Of a DNA stretch of 64,000 nt, positions 46,283 to 56,639 are shown in pieces (the stretch's first letter is position 1; every line of letters starts with the position of its first letter). A program made the translations under genes and the position numbers. The stretch comes from Pseudomonas cichorii. GTDB lineage: Bacteria; Pseudomonadota; Gammaproteobacteria; Pseudomonadales; Pseudomonadaceae. The stretch is from positions 1 through 64,000 of the forward strand of contig NZ_RBRE01000028.1 of the NCBI RefSeq assembly GCF_003700275.1, written 5' to 3'. Under the pieces are notes generated by a model. The model did no database searches and had not been told where the DNA came from. It worked only from the letters and a program-made list of their open reading frames with translations.

Positions 46283-47137
46283 TCAGGACCCGGTCGCGAC
46301 CTCGCGGGCGGGGTCGGTAATCCATTCGCTCCACGATCCGGCATACAGCGTTCCCAGGGGATAACCGGCCAGGCACAGGGCGAACAGGTTATGACAGGCC
46401 GTCACGCCCGAACCGCAGTAGGCAACCAGATCGCTGGCTGAACGACCTTGCAGCGTATTGGCAAAACGCTGCTTGAGTTGTTCGGCAGGCAAGAAACGCC
46501 CGTCCGGCCCCAGGTTTTCATTGAAGGCGACGCACTGCGCGCCCGGAATATGGCCGGCAACCGGGTCGATGGGCTCCACTTCGCCACGAAAACGGGCTTC
46601 GGCACGCGCATCGATCAGGGTCATTTCTGCACGACCAAGACGACCCTGCAAACGACTGGCACTGAGTACCAGCGACATGTCGGGCTCGCCGGTGAAAGTA
46701 CCGGGTTTGTTGCCCGGGGCATCGAGACTCAAGGGCAGTTTCGACGCATGCCAGGCTTTCAGGCCGCCATCGAGCAGGTAGACGCCGGTGCGCTTGCCAA
46801 GCCAGGCCAGCAACCACCAGGCCCGGGCGGCAAAGGCACCGGGACCATCGTCATACAGTACGATTTCGCTGTCCGGGTGAATGCCCCATGCCTGAAAACG
46901 CTGCACAAGGACCTTGGGATCCGGCAGCGGATGACGCCCGGTCCTGCCTTTGCTGACCGGACCGCTGAGGTCACGTTCCAGATCCGCGAAGGACGCCCGT
47001 TCGATATGTCCCTGCGCGTAGCTGCGCTGGCCATAATCGGGATCTTCCAGGGCAAAACGACAATCGAGAATCACCAGCCCTGGCTCTTGCTGGCGCGCGG
47101 CCAATTGCTGCGGGCTGATCAGTTGCGCGATGGACAT
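46283..47137 (-). CDS. sseA: 3-mercaptopyruvate / thiosulfate sulfurtransferase
   Basis: This 284-residue tandem rhodanese has an N-terminal inactive domain (VILDCRFALEDPDYG, GRHPLPDP) and a C-terminal active domain with IDARAEARFRGEVEPIDPVAGHIPGAQCV and the active-site loop YCGSGVTACHN. The CGSGVTA loop favours 3-mercaptopyruvate as donor over the CRKGVT-type thiosulfate loop. It lies upstream of and on the same strand as nothing else; a REP precedes the next gene. Confidence 0.9.
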   Translation of the reverse strand: MSIAQLISPQQLAARQQEPGLVILDCRFALEDPDYGQRSYAQGHIERASFADLERDLSGPVSKGRTGRHPLPDPKVLVQRFQAWGIHPDSEIVLYDDGPGAFAARAWWLLAWLGKRTGVYLLDGGLKAWHASKLPLSLDAPGNKPGTFTGEPDMSLVLSASRLQGRLGRAEMTLIDARAEARFRGEVEPIDPVAGHIPGAQCVAFNENLGPDGRFLPAEQLKQRFANTLQGRSASDLVAYCGSGVTACHNLFALCLAGYPLGTLYAGSWSEWITDPAREVATGS

Positions 47138-47180
47138 GACTCACTCCTGTAGGCAGAAAACCGGATATTGATTGCTGGAC

Positions 47181-47852
47181 TCAGCCGTTTTCCCCCAGCA
47201 CCTTGGGCAGGGGCGTATAGAAAGCTTCGCACAAGGCACTGAATTCGCTGCGGGCCTCGGCGCTGATGTAGCCGGACTCAAGCATAAGCACCTGATAGAC
47301 ACCACGTCGAATGGCATCTTCATTCAAATGCGTGGAATTTTCCCGGGTGGTGCACAGAAAGCGCACCCAGGAAGTGAGGATGATCCAGGTGTTGAGGGTC
47401 AGCGATTCGACCTGCAGCTTGTCCATGTTCAGAACACCGGCCTCGACGAATGCACTGTAGATCGCCATGGCCTGGGTCAGGCAACGCTGGGAGAAGCGCC
47501 GATAGCGGGTCGCCATTTCCGGGTCGCAGGCCAGCAGATGCTCAAGGTCGCGATGCAGGAAACGGTAACGCCACATGCCGTCGAGGATCGCCAGCAGGTA
47601 GTTGCGCTTGTCTTCAATCGTGGGCTGCCGCCCTTTCGGGGGAAACAGGAACCCGTCCACCAGAGCTTCGTACTCGCTGAACAGCGAGGCAATGATCGCC
47701 TGCTTGTTGGGGAAGTGGTAATAGAGATTGCCCGGCGAGATTTCCATATGCGCGGCAATATGATTGGTGCTCACGCTACGCTCGCCCTGCTGATTGAACA
47801 GCTCCAGACTGACCTGCACGATGCGTTCACGGGTTTTGATGCGTGGAGCCAT
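47181..47852 (-). CDS. TetR/AcrR family transcriptional regulator
   Basis: This 223-residue regulator has an N-terminal HTH (TRERIVQVSLELFNQQGERSVSTNHIAAHMEISPGNLYYHFPNKQAIIASLF). Its C-terminal ligand domain contains a conserved LEHLLACDPEMATRYRRFSQRCL and TLNTWIILTSWVRFLCTT. The start at MAPRIKT (47852) is preferred; 19 upstream codons are open but lack similarity. It is divergent from an aldehyde dehydrogenase, which is the probable target gene. The ligand is not known; the C-terminal domain resembles that of fatty-acid/PHA-related regulators. Confidence 0.88.
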   Translation of the reverse strand: MAPRIKTRERIVQVSLELFNQQGERSVSTNHIAAHMEISPGNLYYHFPNKQAIIASLFSEYEALVDGFLFPPKGRQPTIEDKRNYLLAILDGMWRYRFLHRDLEHLLACDPEMATRYRRFSQRCLTQAMAIYSAFVEAGVLNMDKLQVESLTLNTWIILTSWVRFLCTTRENSTHLNEDAIRRGVYQVLMLESGYISAEARSEFSALCEAFYTPLPKVLGENG

Positions 47853-47967
47853 ACTCAGCTCGACCCCTCGGGTATGTTGAGAATGGGATGTTAGCGCAAG
47901 CCGTCGCAAGATATGGAGTGATGTGCGTCAACTCCTCAGACTAAATCGTGCAGGTCATTTGACTTTA

Positions 47968-47983
47968 TAGAGCAACAACTCTA
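47968..47983. promoter_or_regulatory. Candidate TetR operator in the divergent promoter
   Basis: TAGAG-CAACAA-CTCTA is an inverted repeat midway between the TetR and aldehyde dehydrogenase starts, overlapping a possible -10 (TATAGAG) preceded by TTGACT. The assignment to this TetR is inference. Confidence 0.4.
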
Positions 47984-48016
47984 AAACACTCGAAATCCCT
48001 GCAAGGAACGCCCTGC

Positions 48017-49426
48017 ATGCCTGACGCCCCGCACCTTTTCAGCGAGCTGGAAAACACGTTCGCTCTTCAGCGCCAGGCCTTCGCAGCCAATCCCATGCCG
48101 AGCGCAGGCCAGCGCCAGCAATGGCTCAAAAGCCTGGGTGAACTGCTCGACAGCCATCGTCAGGCGTTGATCGACGCCATCAGCCGTGACTTCAGCCATC
48201 GCAGCGCCGATGAAACCCTGCTGGCCGAGTTGCTGCCCAGCCTGCTGGGGATTCGTGATGCCCGCAGGAAGCTCAAGCGCTGGATGAAACCTTCGCGTCG
48301 TCATGTCGGGCTGGCCTTCCAGCCAGCCTCGGCCAAAGTGGTGTATCAACCCTTGGGCGTGGTCGGGGTGATCGTGCCATGGAATTACCCTTTGTTCCTG
48401 GCCATCGGGCCGATGATTGGTGCCCTGGCGGCGGGCAATCGGGTGATGCTCAAGCTCAGCGAATCCACTCCTGCGACGGGCGAATTGCTCAAGCGCCTGT
48501 TCGCCCGGATCTTTCCGGAGGATCTGGTGGCGATCGTGCTGGGCGAAGCCGATGTGGGCATGGCGTTCTCGAAGTTGCCGTTCGATCATCTGCTGTTCAC
48601 CGGCGCGACCAGCATCGGCAGGCATGTCATGCGCGCTGCAGCCGAGAACCTGACACCGGTCACTCTTGAACTGGGCGGCAAGTCTCCTGTGATTGTGTCC
48701 CATGATGTCCCGCTCAAGGATGCTGCCGAACGCATTGCCTTCGGCAAGACCCTGAATGCCGGGCAAACCTGTATCGCGCCGGATTACGTACTGGTGCCCG
48801 AAGAACGGGTGCAGGGTTTTGTCGACGCCTACAGGCAGGCAGTCCAGGGTTTTTATCCGACGCTGGCCGACAATCCCGATTACACGGCGATCATCAATCA
48901 GCGGCAACTGGCACGACTCAATCATTATCTGGACGACGCCACCCGCAAGGGCGCAGAGGTGATTGCCCTGTACGACCAGGGCCAGGCGCAACGCATGCCG
49001 TTCAGTCTGCTGCTCGGCGTCAATGACGACATGCTGGTGATGCAGGATGAAATCTTCGGACCGCTGCTGCCCATCGTGCCTTACCGGCATATCGATGAAG
49101 CGTTCGCCTACATCAATCAGCGCCCTCGCCCACTGGCGCTCTACTATTTTGGTTACAACAGGGCCGAACAGAACCGGGTGCTGGAGCAGACCCATTCCGG
49201 CGGCGTATGCCTGAACGATACGCTGCTGCATGCCGCTCAGGACGACTTGCCATTTGGTGGCATCGGTCCTTCCGGCATGGGGCATTATCATGGTCGCGAA
49301 GGCTTCCTGACCTTCAGCCAGGCCAAAAGCGTGTTCATCAAGCAGCGGTTCAACGCAGCGCGCCTGATTTACCCGCCGTACGGCAAGGCTATTCAACGCT
49401 GGGTGTATAAGCTGTTCTTGCGCTGA
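48017..49426 (+). CDS. Coniferyl-aldehyde-type dehydrogenase
   Basis: This 469-residue NAD(P)-dependent aldehyde dehydrogenase has the N-terminal coniferyl-ALDH type DSHRQALIDAISRDFSHRSADET, KVVYQPLGVVGVIVPWNYPLFL, the Rossmann region FTGATSIGRHVM, the general base Glu in TLELGGKSP, the catalytic Cys in NAGQTCIAPDYV and DEIFGPLLPIVPY. A hydrophobic C-terminal segment suggests peripheral membrane association. The natural substrate is unproven: coniferyl aldehyde is the family name, and long-chain aldehydes are possible. It is divergent from TetR. Confidence 0.9.
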   Translation: MPDAPHLFSELENTFALQRQAFAANPMPSAGQRQQWLKSLGELLDSHRQALIDAISRDFSHRSADETLLAELLPSLLGIRDARRKLKRWMKPSRRHVGLAFQPASAKVVYQPLGVVGVIVPWNYPLFLAIGPMIGALAAGNRVMLKLSESTPATGELLKRLFARIFPEDLVAIVLGEADVGMAFSKLPFDHLLFTGATSIGRHVMRAAAENLTPVTLELGGKSPVIVSHDVPLKDAAERIAFGKTLNAGQTCIAPDYVLVPEERVQGFVDAYRQAVQGFYPTLADNPDYTAIINQRQLARLNHYLDDATRKGAEVIALYDQGQAQRMPFSLLLGVNDDMLVMQDEIFGPLLPIVPYRHIDEAFAYINQRPRPLALYYFGYNRAEQNRVLEQTHSGGVCLNDTLLHAAQDDLPFGGIGPSGMGHYHGREGFLTFSQAKSVFIKQRFNAARLIYPPYGKAIQRWVYKLFLR

Positions 49427-49476
49427 ATGGAGTCCGGCATTCGGGCATCAAGATGCCATCAGCCTGATAAAAAATC

Positions 49477-49489
49477 GCCGATAATCGGC
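49477..49489. terminator. Short hairpin after the aldehyde dehydrogenase gene
   Basis: GCCGAT-A-ATCGGC is a perfect 13-base palindrome preceded by an A-run and 50 bases past the stop. It has only a weak T-tract on the plus strand, but the A-run upstream would give one in the minus direction. Confidence 0.35.
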
Positions 49490-49545
49490 ACAATAAGAGC
49501 TTGTCTGCTACACCTCGACTTGGCCCACCGGGGCGGCTGCGATAA

Positions 49546-50067
<522 letters not shown>

Positions 50068-50092
50068 CGTCGAGGTGCATCGCAGGCGCTAA

Positions 50093-50407
<315 letters not shown>

Positions 50408-50430
50408 CCTTCATCCGTCAGCGATGAAGG
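50408..50430. terminator. Hairpin after the ferredoxin gene
   Basis: CCTTCATC-CGTCAGC-GATGAAGG gives an eight-base-pair stem directly after the ferredoxin stop, in the gap to a convergent gene. It has no strong U-tract. Confidence 0.55.
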
Positions 50431-50439
50431 CTGTCCGAG

Positions 50440-50778
50440 TCATTCCTTCTTGCCATACCCGTCGCCGGTGCAGCCCAGGCACCTGACGAAGGCCGCCTTG
50501 CCCGGATCGACCACCAGCGCCTTGCCGGTTGCCCCCAGGTTGCCGCCCGCCGCAGCGAAAGGCGCAGCAATCACGAACAGCCCCGTGCCGATGATGGTTG
50601 CCGCGATCAGCAAGGGACGGGCGATGAGCAGGTCGCCGATCATGGCGAAAGCAGGCGGGGTCTGGATGTCGTAGACCGGATCACCACTGCCCGCAGGCAG
50701 ATCGGCAGCCACGGCAGGCACGGCCTGTAATCCGATCAACAGGGCCAGCGTGGCGGCAATAATACGAAACGGGCTCAT
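50440..50778 (-). CDS. Small hypothetical exported/membrane protein
   Basis: This 112-residue protein has a signal peptide ([22 protein letters not shown]), a short acidic stretch, a hydrophobic core ([25 protein letters not shown]) and a C-terminal [14 protein letters not shown] with two cysteines. The layout recalls small multidrug-transporter-annotated proteins of Pseudomonas, but I do not recognise a function. The start at MSPFRII (50778) opens the signal peptide. Confidence 0.7.
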   Translation of the reverse strand: MSPFRIIAATLALLIGLQAVPAVAADLPAGSGDPVYDIQTPPAFAMIGDLLIARPLLIAATIIGTGLFVIAAPFAAAGGNLGATGKALVVDPGKAAFVRCLGCTGDGYGKKE

Positions 50779-50895
50779 GGCGTGGTCCTTCAGGTGTCGC
50801 AAAGTAGAGTGCTGATAACTATAAACAGCACTGGGGCTTAAGCAAGCGGCGCAGTATTTCAGACAATGAGCCTGCCCGCCTTCAGGCCATCGCGG

Positions 50896-51708
50896 TCAGG
50901 TCTGGCAACGCGGACAATAGACGCTCGCCCGCTGGCCCAGCTTGATCTCACGCAAGGTCGTACCGCACACCTTGCAGGGCTGATCGCCACGTCCGTATAC
51001 GAAAAGCTCCTGCTGGAAATAGCCTGGCTTGCCGTCGCCACCGATGAAGTCGCGCAAAGTGGTGCCGCCGCGCTCGATGGCATAGGCCAGGATGCGTTTG
51101 ATCTCGATGGCCAGCTTCAGATAACGCGCCCGGGAAATGCCCTTGGCCTCGCGACGCGGATCGATCCCGGCGGCAAACAGCGCTTCGGTCGCGTAGATAT
51201 TGCCAACACCGACCACCACCGCGTTGTCCATGATGAAAGGCTTGACCGCAATCGACTTGCCTCGGGAGCGCTCATAAAGCCGTTCACCATCGAACAGATC
51301 GGTCAGCGGCTCAGGCCCCAGGCGAATCAGCAGTTCATGACTGTGCGGCTCCAGACTCCAGAGCATCGCCCCGAAACGCCGTGGATCGGTGTAACGCAGC
51401 GCCAGCCCCGACTCCAGCTCGATATCCACATGCTCATGCTTGAGCGCAGGCAAGCCGGCCTCGACCAGACGCAGGTTGCCCGACATGCCCAGATGACTGA
51501 TGAGCGTCCCGACTTCAGCCTCGATCAGCAGGTATTTGGCCCGCCGGCCAACCTGCACGATCCGCTGCCCGGAAAGACGCACATCGAGGTCTTCGGGAAT
51601 GGGCCAGCGCAAACGACGATCACGCACGATCACGCGGCTGACGCGCTGCCCTTCGAGGTGCGGGGCAATGCCTCGGCGCGTGGTTTCGACTTCAGGTAAT
51701 TCAGGCAT
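50896..51708 (-). CDS. mutM: Formamidopyrimidine-DNA glycosylase
   Basis: This 270-residue base-excision glycosylase/AP lyase removes 8-oxoguanine and FaPy lesions. It has the catalytic N-terminal [12 protein letters not shown] (Pro2, Glu3), the conserved Lys/Met loop LISHLGMSG, helix-two-turn-helix [18 protein letters not shown] and the C-terminal zinc finger [11 protein letters not shown] ... YCPRCQ. It lies upstream of the small hypothetical gene on the same strand. Confidence 0.97.
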   Translation of the reverse strand: MPELPEVETTRRGIAPHLEGQRVSRVIVRDRRLRWPIPEDLDVRLSGQRIVQVGRRAKYLLIEAEVGTLISHLGMSGNLRLVEAGLPALKHEHVDIELESGLALRYTDPRRFGAMLWSLEPHSHELLIRLGPEPLTDLFDGERLYERSRGKSIAVKPFIMDNAVVVGVGNIYATEALFAAGIDPRREAKGISRARYLKLAIEIKRILAYAIERGGTTLRDFIGGDGKPGYFQQELFVYGRGDQPCKVCGTTLREIKLGQRASVYCPRCQT

Positions 51709-51753
51709 GGATAACTCGGTGAGGCAGAAGAGAAAAGCCGAGAGTGCGCGGTA

Positions 51754-52620
51754 TTACTTCGCGCCAAGCTCACGAATGCTTTCCTTGAGGTATTCAAAAT
51801 CGTACTCGGACAACCCGACATAATCGAGCACCAGGTGGCCGATGCTGTTCCACTCATGATCCTCGTCCTGATTGCCCAGCACCCGGCTGGACTCGCAGAT
51901 ATGTTCGGCCATTTTCAGCGGTGCCAACAGATTCTTCAGTGTGGCGTTGCGGCTCGAATCGTCCTCGAAAATTGCCAGGGCATTGTGATGATTGGCGATG
52001 GCACTGCAGACATGTTCCGGCAAACGCCAGGACTTGGCAGTGAAATAGCCGACAACTGCATGGTTGGTGTCGAACGCGCTGTTTTCGGTATCCACCACCC
52101 GGCAGTCCGGACCGGCCTTGGCGTAGGAGTCTTCCAGCACCGGCATGTAATCGGGGAAACGCTTTAGCATCAGCGGAATTCCGCAGTCATGGAACAAGCC
52201 CAGCGCGTAGGATTCGTCCACGGTTTGCGAGCCGATGCGCTTGGCCAGGGTCAGACTGGTGATTGCCACATCCTGGGCGCTGTCCCAGAAACGATTGAGC
52301 GTCACGATGGTTTCGTCGCTCATCTCGCCCTTGATCGACTGTGCGTTGATCAGGTTGATGACGGTACGACTGCCAAGAAGATTCACGGCCTTCTGGATAG
52401 AGGCGATCTTGTTGGACAAGCCGTAATGCGGCGAATTGACGATCTTGAGCAGCGCGCCGGAGAGTCCCGGGTCCTGGGAGATCAACCGCGCGATCACCGC
52501 CAGATCGGGATCAGGCATGTACTGCTCCATCTGCAGGTCCACCATGATCTGGGGCTGCGGCGGCACACTGATGCCCTGAAGGGCTTTGTGGATCTGCTCG
52601 GGGGTCAATTCTTCGGACAT
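51754..52620 (-). CDS. HDOD domain protein
   Basis: This 288-residue protein is almost entirely an HDOD domain: PQIMVDLQMEQYMPDPDLAVIARLISQDPGLSGALLKIVNSPHYGLSNKIASIQKAVNLLGSR-type N-terminal half, the degenerate metal site ALGLFHDCGIPLML, and SSRNATLK. HDOD proteins are usually signalling or regulatory and lack strong phosphodiesterase activity. It lies just upstream of mutM on the same strand. No receiver or GGDEF partner is encoded nearby. Confidence 0.9.
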   Translation of the reverse strand: MSEELTPEQIHKALQGISVPPQPQIMVDLQMEQYMPDPDLAVIARLISQDPGLSGALLKIVNSPHYGLSNKIASIQKAVNLLGSRTVINLINAQSIKGEMSDETIVTLNRFWDSAQDVAITSLTLAKRIGSQTVDESYALGLFHDCGIPLMLKRFPDYMPVLEDSYAKAGPDCRVVDTENSAFDTNHAVVGYFTAKSWRLPEHVCSAIANHHNALAIFEDDSSRNATLKNLLAPLKMAEHICESSRVLGNQDEDHEWNSIGHLVLDYVGLSEYDFEYLKESIRELGAK

Positions 52621-52811
52621 AGGTACTTATCTCAAGGCCATATGAAGATTTTGCCCGCTTAATGAGAGTCGGTCCACAAGCTGTTGGGCACAAGGCTATG
52701 ACTTTAGCCAAGTTTCATGATTCCAAATGTTTGCTCCGCTTAATTGACGGGATGCCTCTCCGATAATCCAATCACAGGCTATAATCCCGCTCTTTTTTCC
52801 GGAGCGACGTC

Positions 52812-54008
52812 ATGTCCCTGCCTAGCTTGCGCCTCAAAGCCAACGCCGACCGTCGCCTGCGCGCCGGCCACCTGTGGGTCTACAGCAATGAAATCGATGT
52901 AGCCGCCACCCCACTGAACGGTTTTGCGGCAGGTGACCAGGCGCTGCTGGAAGCCGCTGGCGGCAAGCCATTGGGCATCGTGGCCATGAGCCCCAACAAC
53001 CTGATCTGCGCCCGCCTGCTGTCGCGTGACATCAAGCTGCCGCTGGACAAATCCCTGCTGGTTCATCGCCTGAACGTGGCGCTGTCGCTGCGTGAGCGCC
53101 TGTTCGACAAGCCGTTCTATCGCCTGGTCTACGGCGACTCGGACTTGCTGCCGGGTCTGGTAGTCGATCGTTTCGACCATATCCTGGTCGTGCAACTGGC
53201 TTCCGCGACCATGGAACATCACAAGGAAGACGTGATTGCCGCGCTGGTTCAGGTACTCAAGCCTAGCGGCATCCTGTTCAAGAACGACTCGGCGGCCCGC
53301 GATGCCGAAGGCTTGAACCGCTACGTGGAAACCGCCTACGGCACCGTGCCGGAGTGGGTTGCACTGGAAGAGAACGGCGTCAAGTTCGAGGCTCCGGTAT
53401 TCGGCGGCCAGAAGACCGGCTGGTTCTATGACCATCGCATGAACCGCGCGCGTCTCGCGCCTTACGTCAAAGGCAAGCGCGTCCTCGACCTGTACAGTTA
53501 CATCGGCGGCTGGGGCATCCAGGCAGGTGCCTTTGGCGCCAGCGAAGTCACCTGTGTCGACGCTTCGGGCTTTGCCCTGGACGGCGTTGAGCGCAATGCG
53601 GCGCTGAACGGTTTCGCCGAGAAGGTCACCTGTATCGAAGGCGACGTGTTTGAAGCGCTGAAAGAGCTCAAAGCCGGCGAAGAGCGTTTTGACGTGATCG
53701 TGGCCGACCCGCCAGCCTTCATCAAACGCAAGAAAGACCTGAAAAACGGCGAAGGCGCCTACCGCCGCCTCAACGAACAGGCCATGCGCCTGCTCAGCAA
53801 GGACGGCATCCTGGTCAGCGCTTCCTGCTCGATGCATTTGCCTGAGGACGACCTGCAAAACATCCTCCTCACCAGCGCCCGCCATCTGGACCGCAATCTC
53901 CAGTTACTGGAACGCGGCGGCCAGGGACCGGATCATCCGGTGCACCCGGCCATTCAGGAAACCCGTTATATCAAGAGCATTACCTGCCGGTTGTTGCCGA
54001 ACAGCTGA
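52812..54008 (+). CDS. rlmI: 23S rRNA (cytosine(1962)-C5)-methyltransferase
   Basis: This 398-residue enzyme has an N-terminal PUA domain (RLRAGHLWVYSNEI), an RlmI-type methyltransferase with VFGGQKTGWFYDHR, SAM motif VLDLYSYIGGWGIQAGAFGA, CVDASGFALDGV, the catalytic motif VADPPAFIKRKKDL and SCSMHLPEDD. ATG 52812 follows GGAGCGACGTC. The nearby minus-strand gene encodes HDOD, so the 191-base gap is divergent. Confidence 0.95.
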   Translation: MSLPSLRLKANADRRLRAGHLWVYSNEIDVAATPLNGFAAGDQALLEAAGGKPLGIVAMSPNNLICARLLSRDIKLPLDKSLLVHRLNVALSLRERLFDKPFYRLVYGDSDLLPGLVVDRFDHILVVQLASATMEHHKEDVIAALVQVLKPSGILFKNDSAARDAEGLNRYVETAYGTVPEWVALEENGVKFEAPVFGGQKTGWFYDHRMNRARLAPYVKGKRVLDLYSYIGGWGIQAGAFGASEVTCVDASGFALDGVERNAALNGFAEKVTCIEGDVFEALKELKAGEERFDVIVADPPAFIKRKKDLKNGEGAYRRLNEQAMRLLSKDGILVSASCSMHLPEDDLQNILLTSARHLDRNLQLLERGGQGPDHPVHPAIQETRYIKSITCRLLPNS

Positions 54009-54037
54009 AGCGCTCGCAGAATTTACGACTGCTGAGC

Positions 54038-54100
54038 AGCCGGTCGCGGGCAAACGCGCTCCTACAAACGCTGTAGGAGAGCGCTTGCCCGCGACCGGCT
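54038..54100. repeat. REP-like inverted repeat, second family
   Basis: AGCCGGTCGCGGGCAAACGC.. pairs with ..GCGCTTGCCCGCGACCGGCT; arms of 29 bases with two mismatches around a five-base AACGC loop. Its right end meets the TGA of a decayed REP-associated transposase remnant, the usual relation between this transposase family and its repeat. Confidence 0.88.
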
Positions 54101-54450
54101 CACAACCAGATCGCATCCCAAAGCGGATAGTCTCCAACCTTGCTTACCAATCCAGGCATCAACGGATTGGCCACGATATACCCTGCAATACTCCGTAAAT
54201 CCTCTTCCTGCCTGACTGCAACTCGTCCAACCAATGAAAATGGTCTGGCATCACAACCCATGCCAATGAATCCACCCTTCCCTCTTGCTGAGCTTTTCGG
54301 AATTCACTCACCAGCAAGCGTCCCATTCGCCAATCCTGGAATAGCGATCGACGCTCATGAACAACAGATGTCAGCAAATAAATACGTCCGCTTCGGAGTA
54401 CCGCCCTTTACGCAAATCGGCTCCACGACTGGATATGGACAAATCACACC
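54100..54450 (-). pseudogene. Decayed REP-associated tyrosine transposase (RAYT)
   Basis: On the minus strand three pieces in different frames add up to a RAYT. An N-terminal piece gives ADLRKGRYSEAD near 54410-54385. A middle piece reads LLTSVVHERRSLFQDWRMGRLL ... SLAWVVMPDHFHWL (54377-54215) with the HxH motif of Y1 transposases. The C-terminal piece EEDLRSIAGYIVANP ... YPLWDAIWL ends at TGA 54102-54100. About 50 codons including the catalytic Tyr region are missing between the middle and C-terminal pieces. It is therefore inactive. Confidence 0.8.
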
Positions 54451-54723
54451 TCTTCCCTGATGGCTCTCGATCAGATTAGTGGACGTGTGAATATCCCCAC
54501 CCCGATTAGCTGCTCAGGATGTGTCCGCAAGACTGTCGACCCGTGTAGAATCGACCCTATTCATCGCCAGTCATCCCCCGGCGGGTTTATGAGCTCAGGC
54601 CGAGTACGCGGTGATCCCGCGGCGTTCGGTTTCTTCGCTGCATCCGGTCACTACCGTTTGCGTGTGACGTCAATAGAAGCTCACTCCCCTTATTGATTAG
54701 CCTTATTTTGCCGGAGTGCTCCA
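54451..54723. other. ilvD upstream region
   Basis: This 273-base stretch between the RAYT remnant and ilvD contains no supported gene. A TAGAAT hexamer at 54546-54551 is a possible -10 element, but the -35 is poor. I see no leader peptide rich in branched-chain codons and no attenuator-like terminator. Confidence 0.4.
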
Positions 54724-56571
54724 ATGCCTGATTACCGCTCGAAAACGTCCACCCACGGTCGCAACATGGCCGGCGCTCGTGCCCTGTGGCGCGCTACGGG
54801 GATGAAGGACGAAGATTTCAAGAAGCCGATCATTGCCATCGCCAACTCGTTCACCCAGTTCGTACCAGGGCACGTCCACCTCAAGGACATGGGCCAACTG
54901 GTCGCCCGGGAAGTCGAGCGCGCAGGCGGTGTGGCCAAGGAATTCAACACCATCGCCGTGGATGACGGTATCGCCATGGGTCACGACGGCATGCTGTACT
55001 CGCTGCCGAGCCGCGAAATCATCGCCGACTCCGTGGAGTACATGGTCAACGCGCACTGCGCCGATGCTATCGTCTGTATCTCCAACTGCGACAAGATCAC
55101 TCCCGGCATGCTGATGGCGTCGTTACGCCTCAATATCCCGGTGATCTTCGTTTCCGGCGGCCCGATGGAAGCCGGCAAGACCAAACTGGCCAGCCACGGC
55201 CTGGATCTGGTCGACGCGATGGTCATTGCCGCCGACGCCACCGCCAGCGATGAAAAGGTTGCCGAATACGAGCGCAGCGCCTGTCCGACATGCGGTTCGT
55301 GCTCGGGCATGTTCACCGCCAACTCGATGAACTGCCTGACCGAAGCACTGGGCCTGGCATTACCGGGCAACGGTTCGACACTGGCCACCCACAGTGATCG
55401 CGAACAACTGTTCCTGACGGCCGGGCGCACCATCGTCGAGCTGTGCAAACAGTATTACGGCAACAACGACGAGTCGGTTCTGCCGCGCAACATCGCCAAT
55501 TTCAAGGCATTCGAGAACGCCATGATGCTGGACATCGCCATGGGCGGTTCGACCAACACCATCCTGCATTTGCTGGCTGCTGCCCAGGAAGCCGAAATCG
55601 CCTTCGATCTGCGCGATATCGACCGTCTGTCGCGCAAGGTTCCACAGCTGTGCAAGGTGGCACCGAACATCCAGAAGTACCACATGGAAGACGTGCACCG
55701 CGCTGGCGGCATCTTCAGCATCCTCGGTTCTCTGGCCCGTGGCGGCCTGCTGCACACCGACCTGCCGACCGTGCACAGCAAGAGCATGGCCGAAGCCATC
55801 GCCAAATGGGACATCACCCAGACTGACGACGAAGCCGTGCACACCTTCTTCAAGGCCGGTCCGGCAGGCATCCCGACGCAGACGGCCTTCAGCCAGTCGA
55901 CCCGCTGGTCGAGCCTCGATGACGACCGTGAGAATGGTTGCATCCGCAGCTTCGAGCATGCGTATTCACAGGAAGGCGGTCTGGCCGTGCTCTACGGCAA
56001 CATCGCCCTGGACGGCTGCGTAGTGAAAACCGCAGGCGTGGATGAGTCGATCCATGTCTTCGAGGGCAACGCCAAGATCTTTGAAAGCCAGGACAGCGCC
56101 GTGCGCGGCATCCTCGCTGACGAAGTGAAGGCCGGCGACATCGTGATCATCCGTTACGAAGGCCCGAAAGGCGGTCCGGGCATGCAGGAAATGCTGTACC
56201 CGACTTCGTACCTGAAATCCAAAGGCCTGGGCAAGGACTGTGCACTGCTCACCGACGGGCGCTTCTCGGGCGGCACATCGGGCCTGTCCATCGGCCACGC
56301 TTCGCCGGAAGCGGCTGCCGGTGGTGCAATCGGTCTGGTGCGCGATGGCGACAAGGTGCTGATCGACATTCCGAATCGCTCGATCAACCTGCTGATCGAC
56401 GACGCCGAAATGGCTGCACGCCGTGCCGAACAGGACAAGAAAGGCTGGAAGCCGGTCGAAGTCCGCCCACGCAAGGTGACAACAGCACTCAAGGCCTACG
56501 CCCTGCTGGCGACCAGCGCCGACAAGGGTGCGGTACGCGACAAGGAACTGCTGGAAAAGCTGGTGCCATAA
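54724..56571 (+). CDS. ilvD: Dihydroxy-acid dehydratase
   Basis: This 615-residue Fe-S dehydratase converts dihydroxyvalerate precursors to the 2-keto acids of valine and isoleucine. It has [16 protein letters not shown], cluster-ligand motifs [10 protein letters not shown] and [33 protein letters not shown], and [13 protein letters not shown]. Three Cys in these motifs are in place. ATG 54724 has a GGAG site. The length matches the long Pseudomonas form. Confidence 0.97.
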   Translation: MPDYRSKTSTHGRNMAGARALWRATGMKDEDFKKPIIAIANSFTQFVPGHVHLKDMGQLVAREVERAGGVAKEFNTIAVDDGIAMGHDGMLYSLPSREIIADSVEYMVNAHCADAIVCISNCDKITPGMLMASLRLNIPVIFVSGGPMEAGKTKLASHGLDLVDAMVIAADATASDEKVAEYERSACPTCGSCSGMFTANSMNCLTEALGLALPGNGSTLATHSDREQLFLTAGRTIVELCKQYYGNNDESVLPRNIANFKAFENAMMLDIAMGGSTNTILHLLAAAQEAEIAFDLRDIDRLSRKVPQLCKVAPNIQKYHMEDVHRAGGIFSILGSLARGGLLHTDLPTVHSKSMAEAIAKWDITQTDDEAVHTFFKAGPAGIPTQTAFSQSTRWSSLDDDRENGCIRSFEHAYSQEGGLAVLYGNIALDGCVVKTAGVDESIHVFEGNAKIFESQDSAVRGILADEVKAGDIVIIRYEGPKGGPGMQEMLYPTSYLKSKGLGKDCALLTDGRFSGGTSGLSIGHASPEAAAGGAIGLVRDGDKVLIDIPNRSINLLIDDAEMAARRAEQDKKGWKPVEVRPRKVTTALKAYALLATSADKGAVRDKELLEKLVP

Positions 56572-56581
56572 AAGCCAACCC

Positions 56582-56630
56582 GTAGGAGCGGATTTATCCG
56601 CGAAAGCTTCGCGAATGAATTCGCTCCTAC
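56582..56630. repeat. REP palindrome
   Basis: GTAGGAGCGGATTTATCCGCGAA / TTCGCGAATGAATTCGCTCCTAC, nearly perfect inverted pair, between the convergent ilvD and pchP genes. Confidence 0.9.
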
Positions 56631-56639
56631 AGGCTTTTC

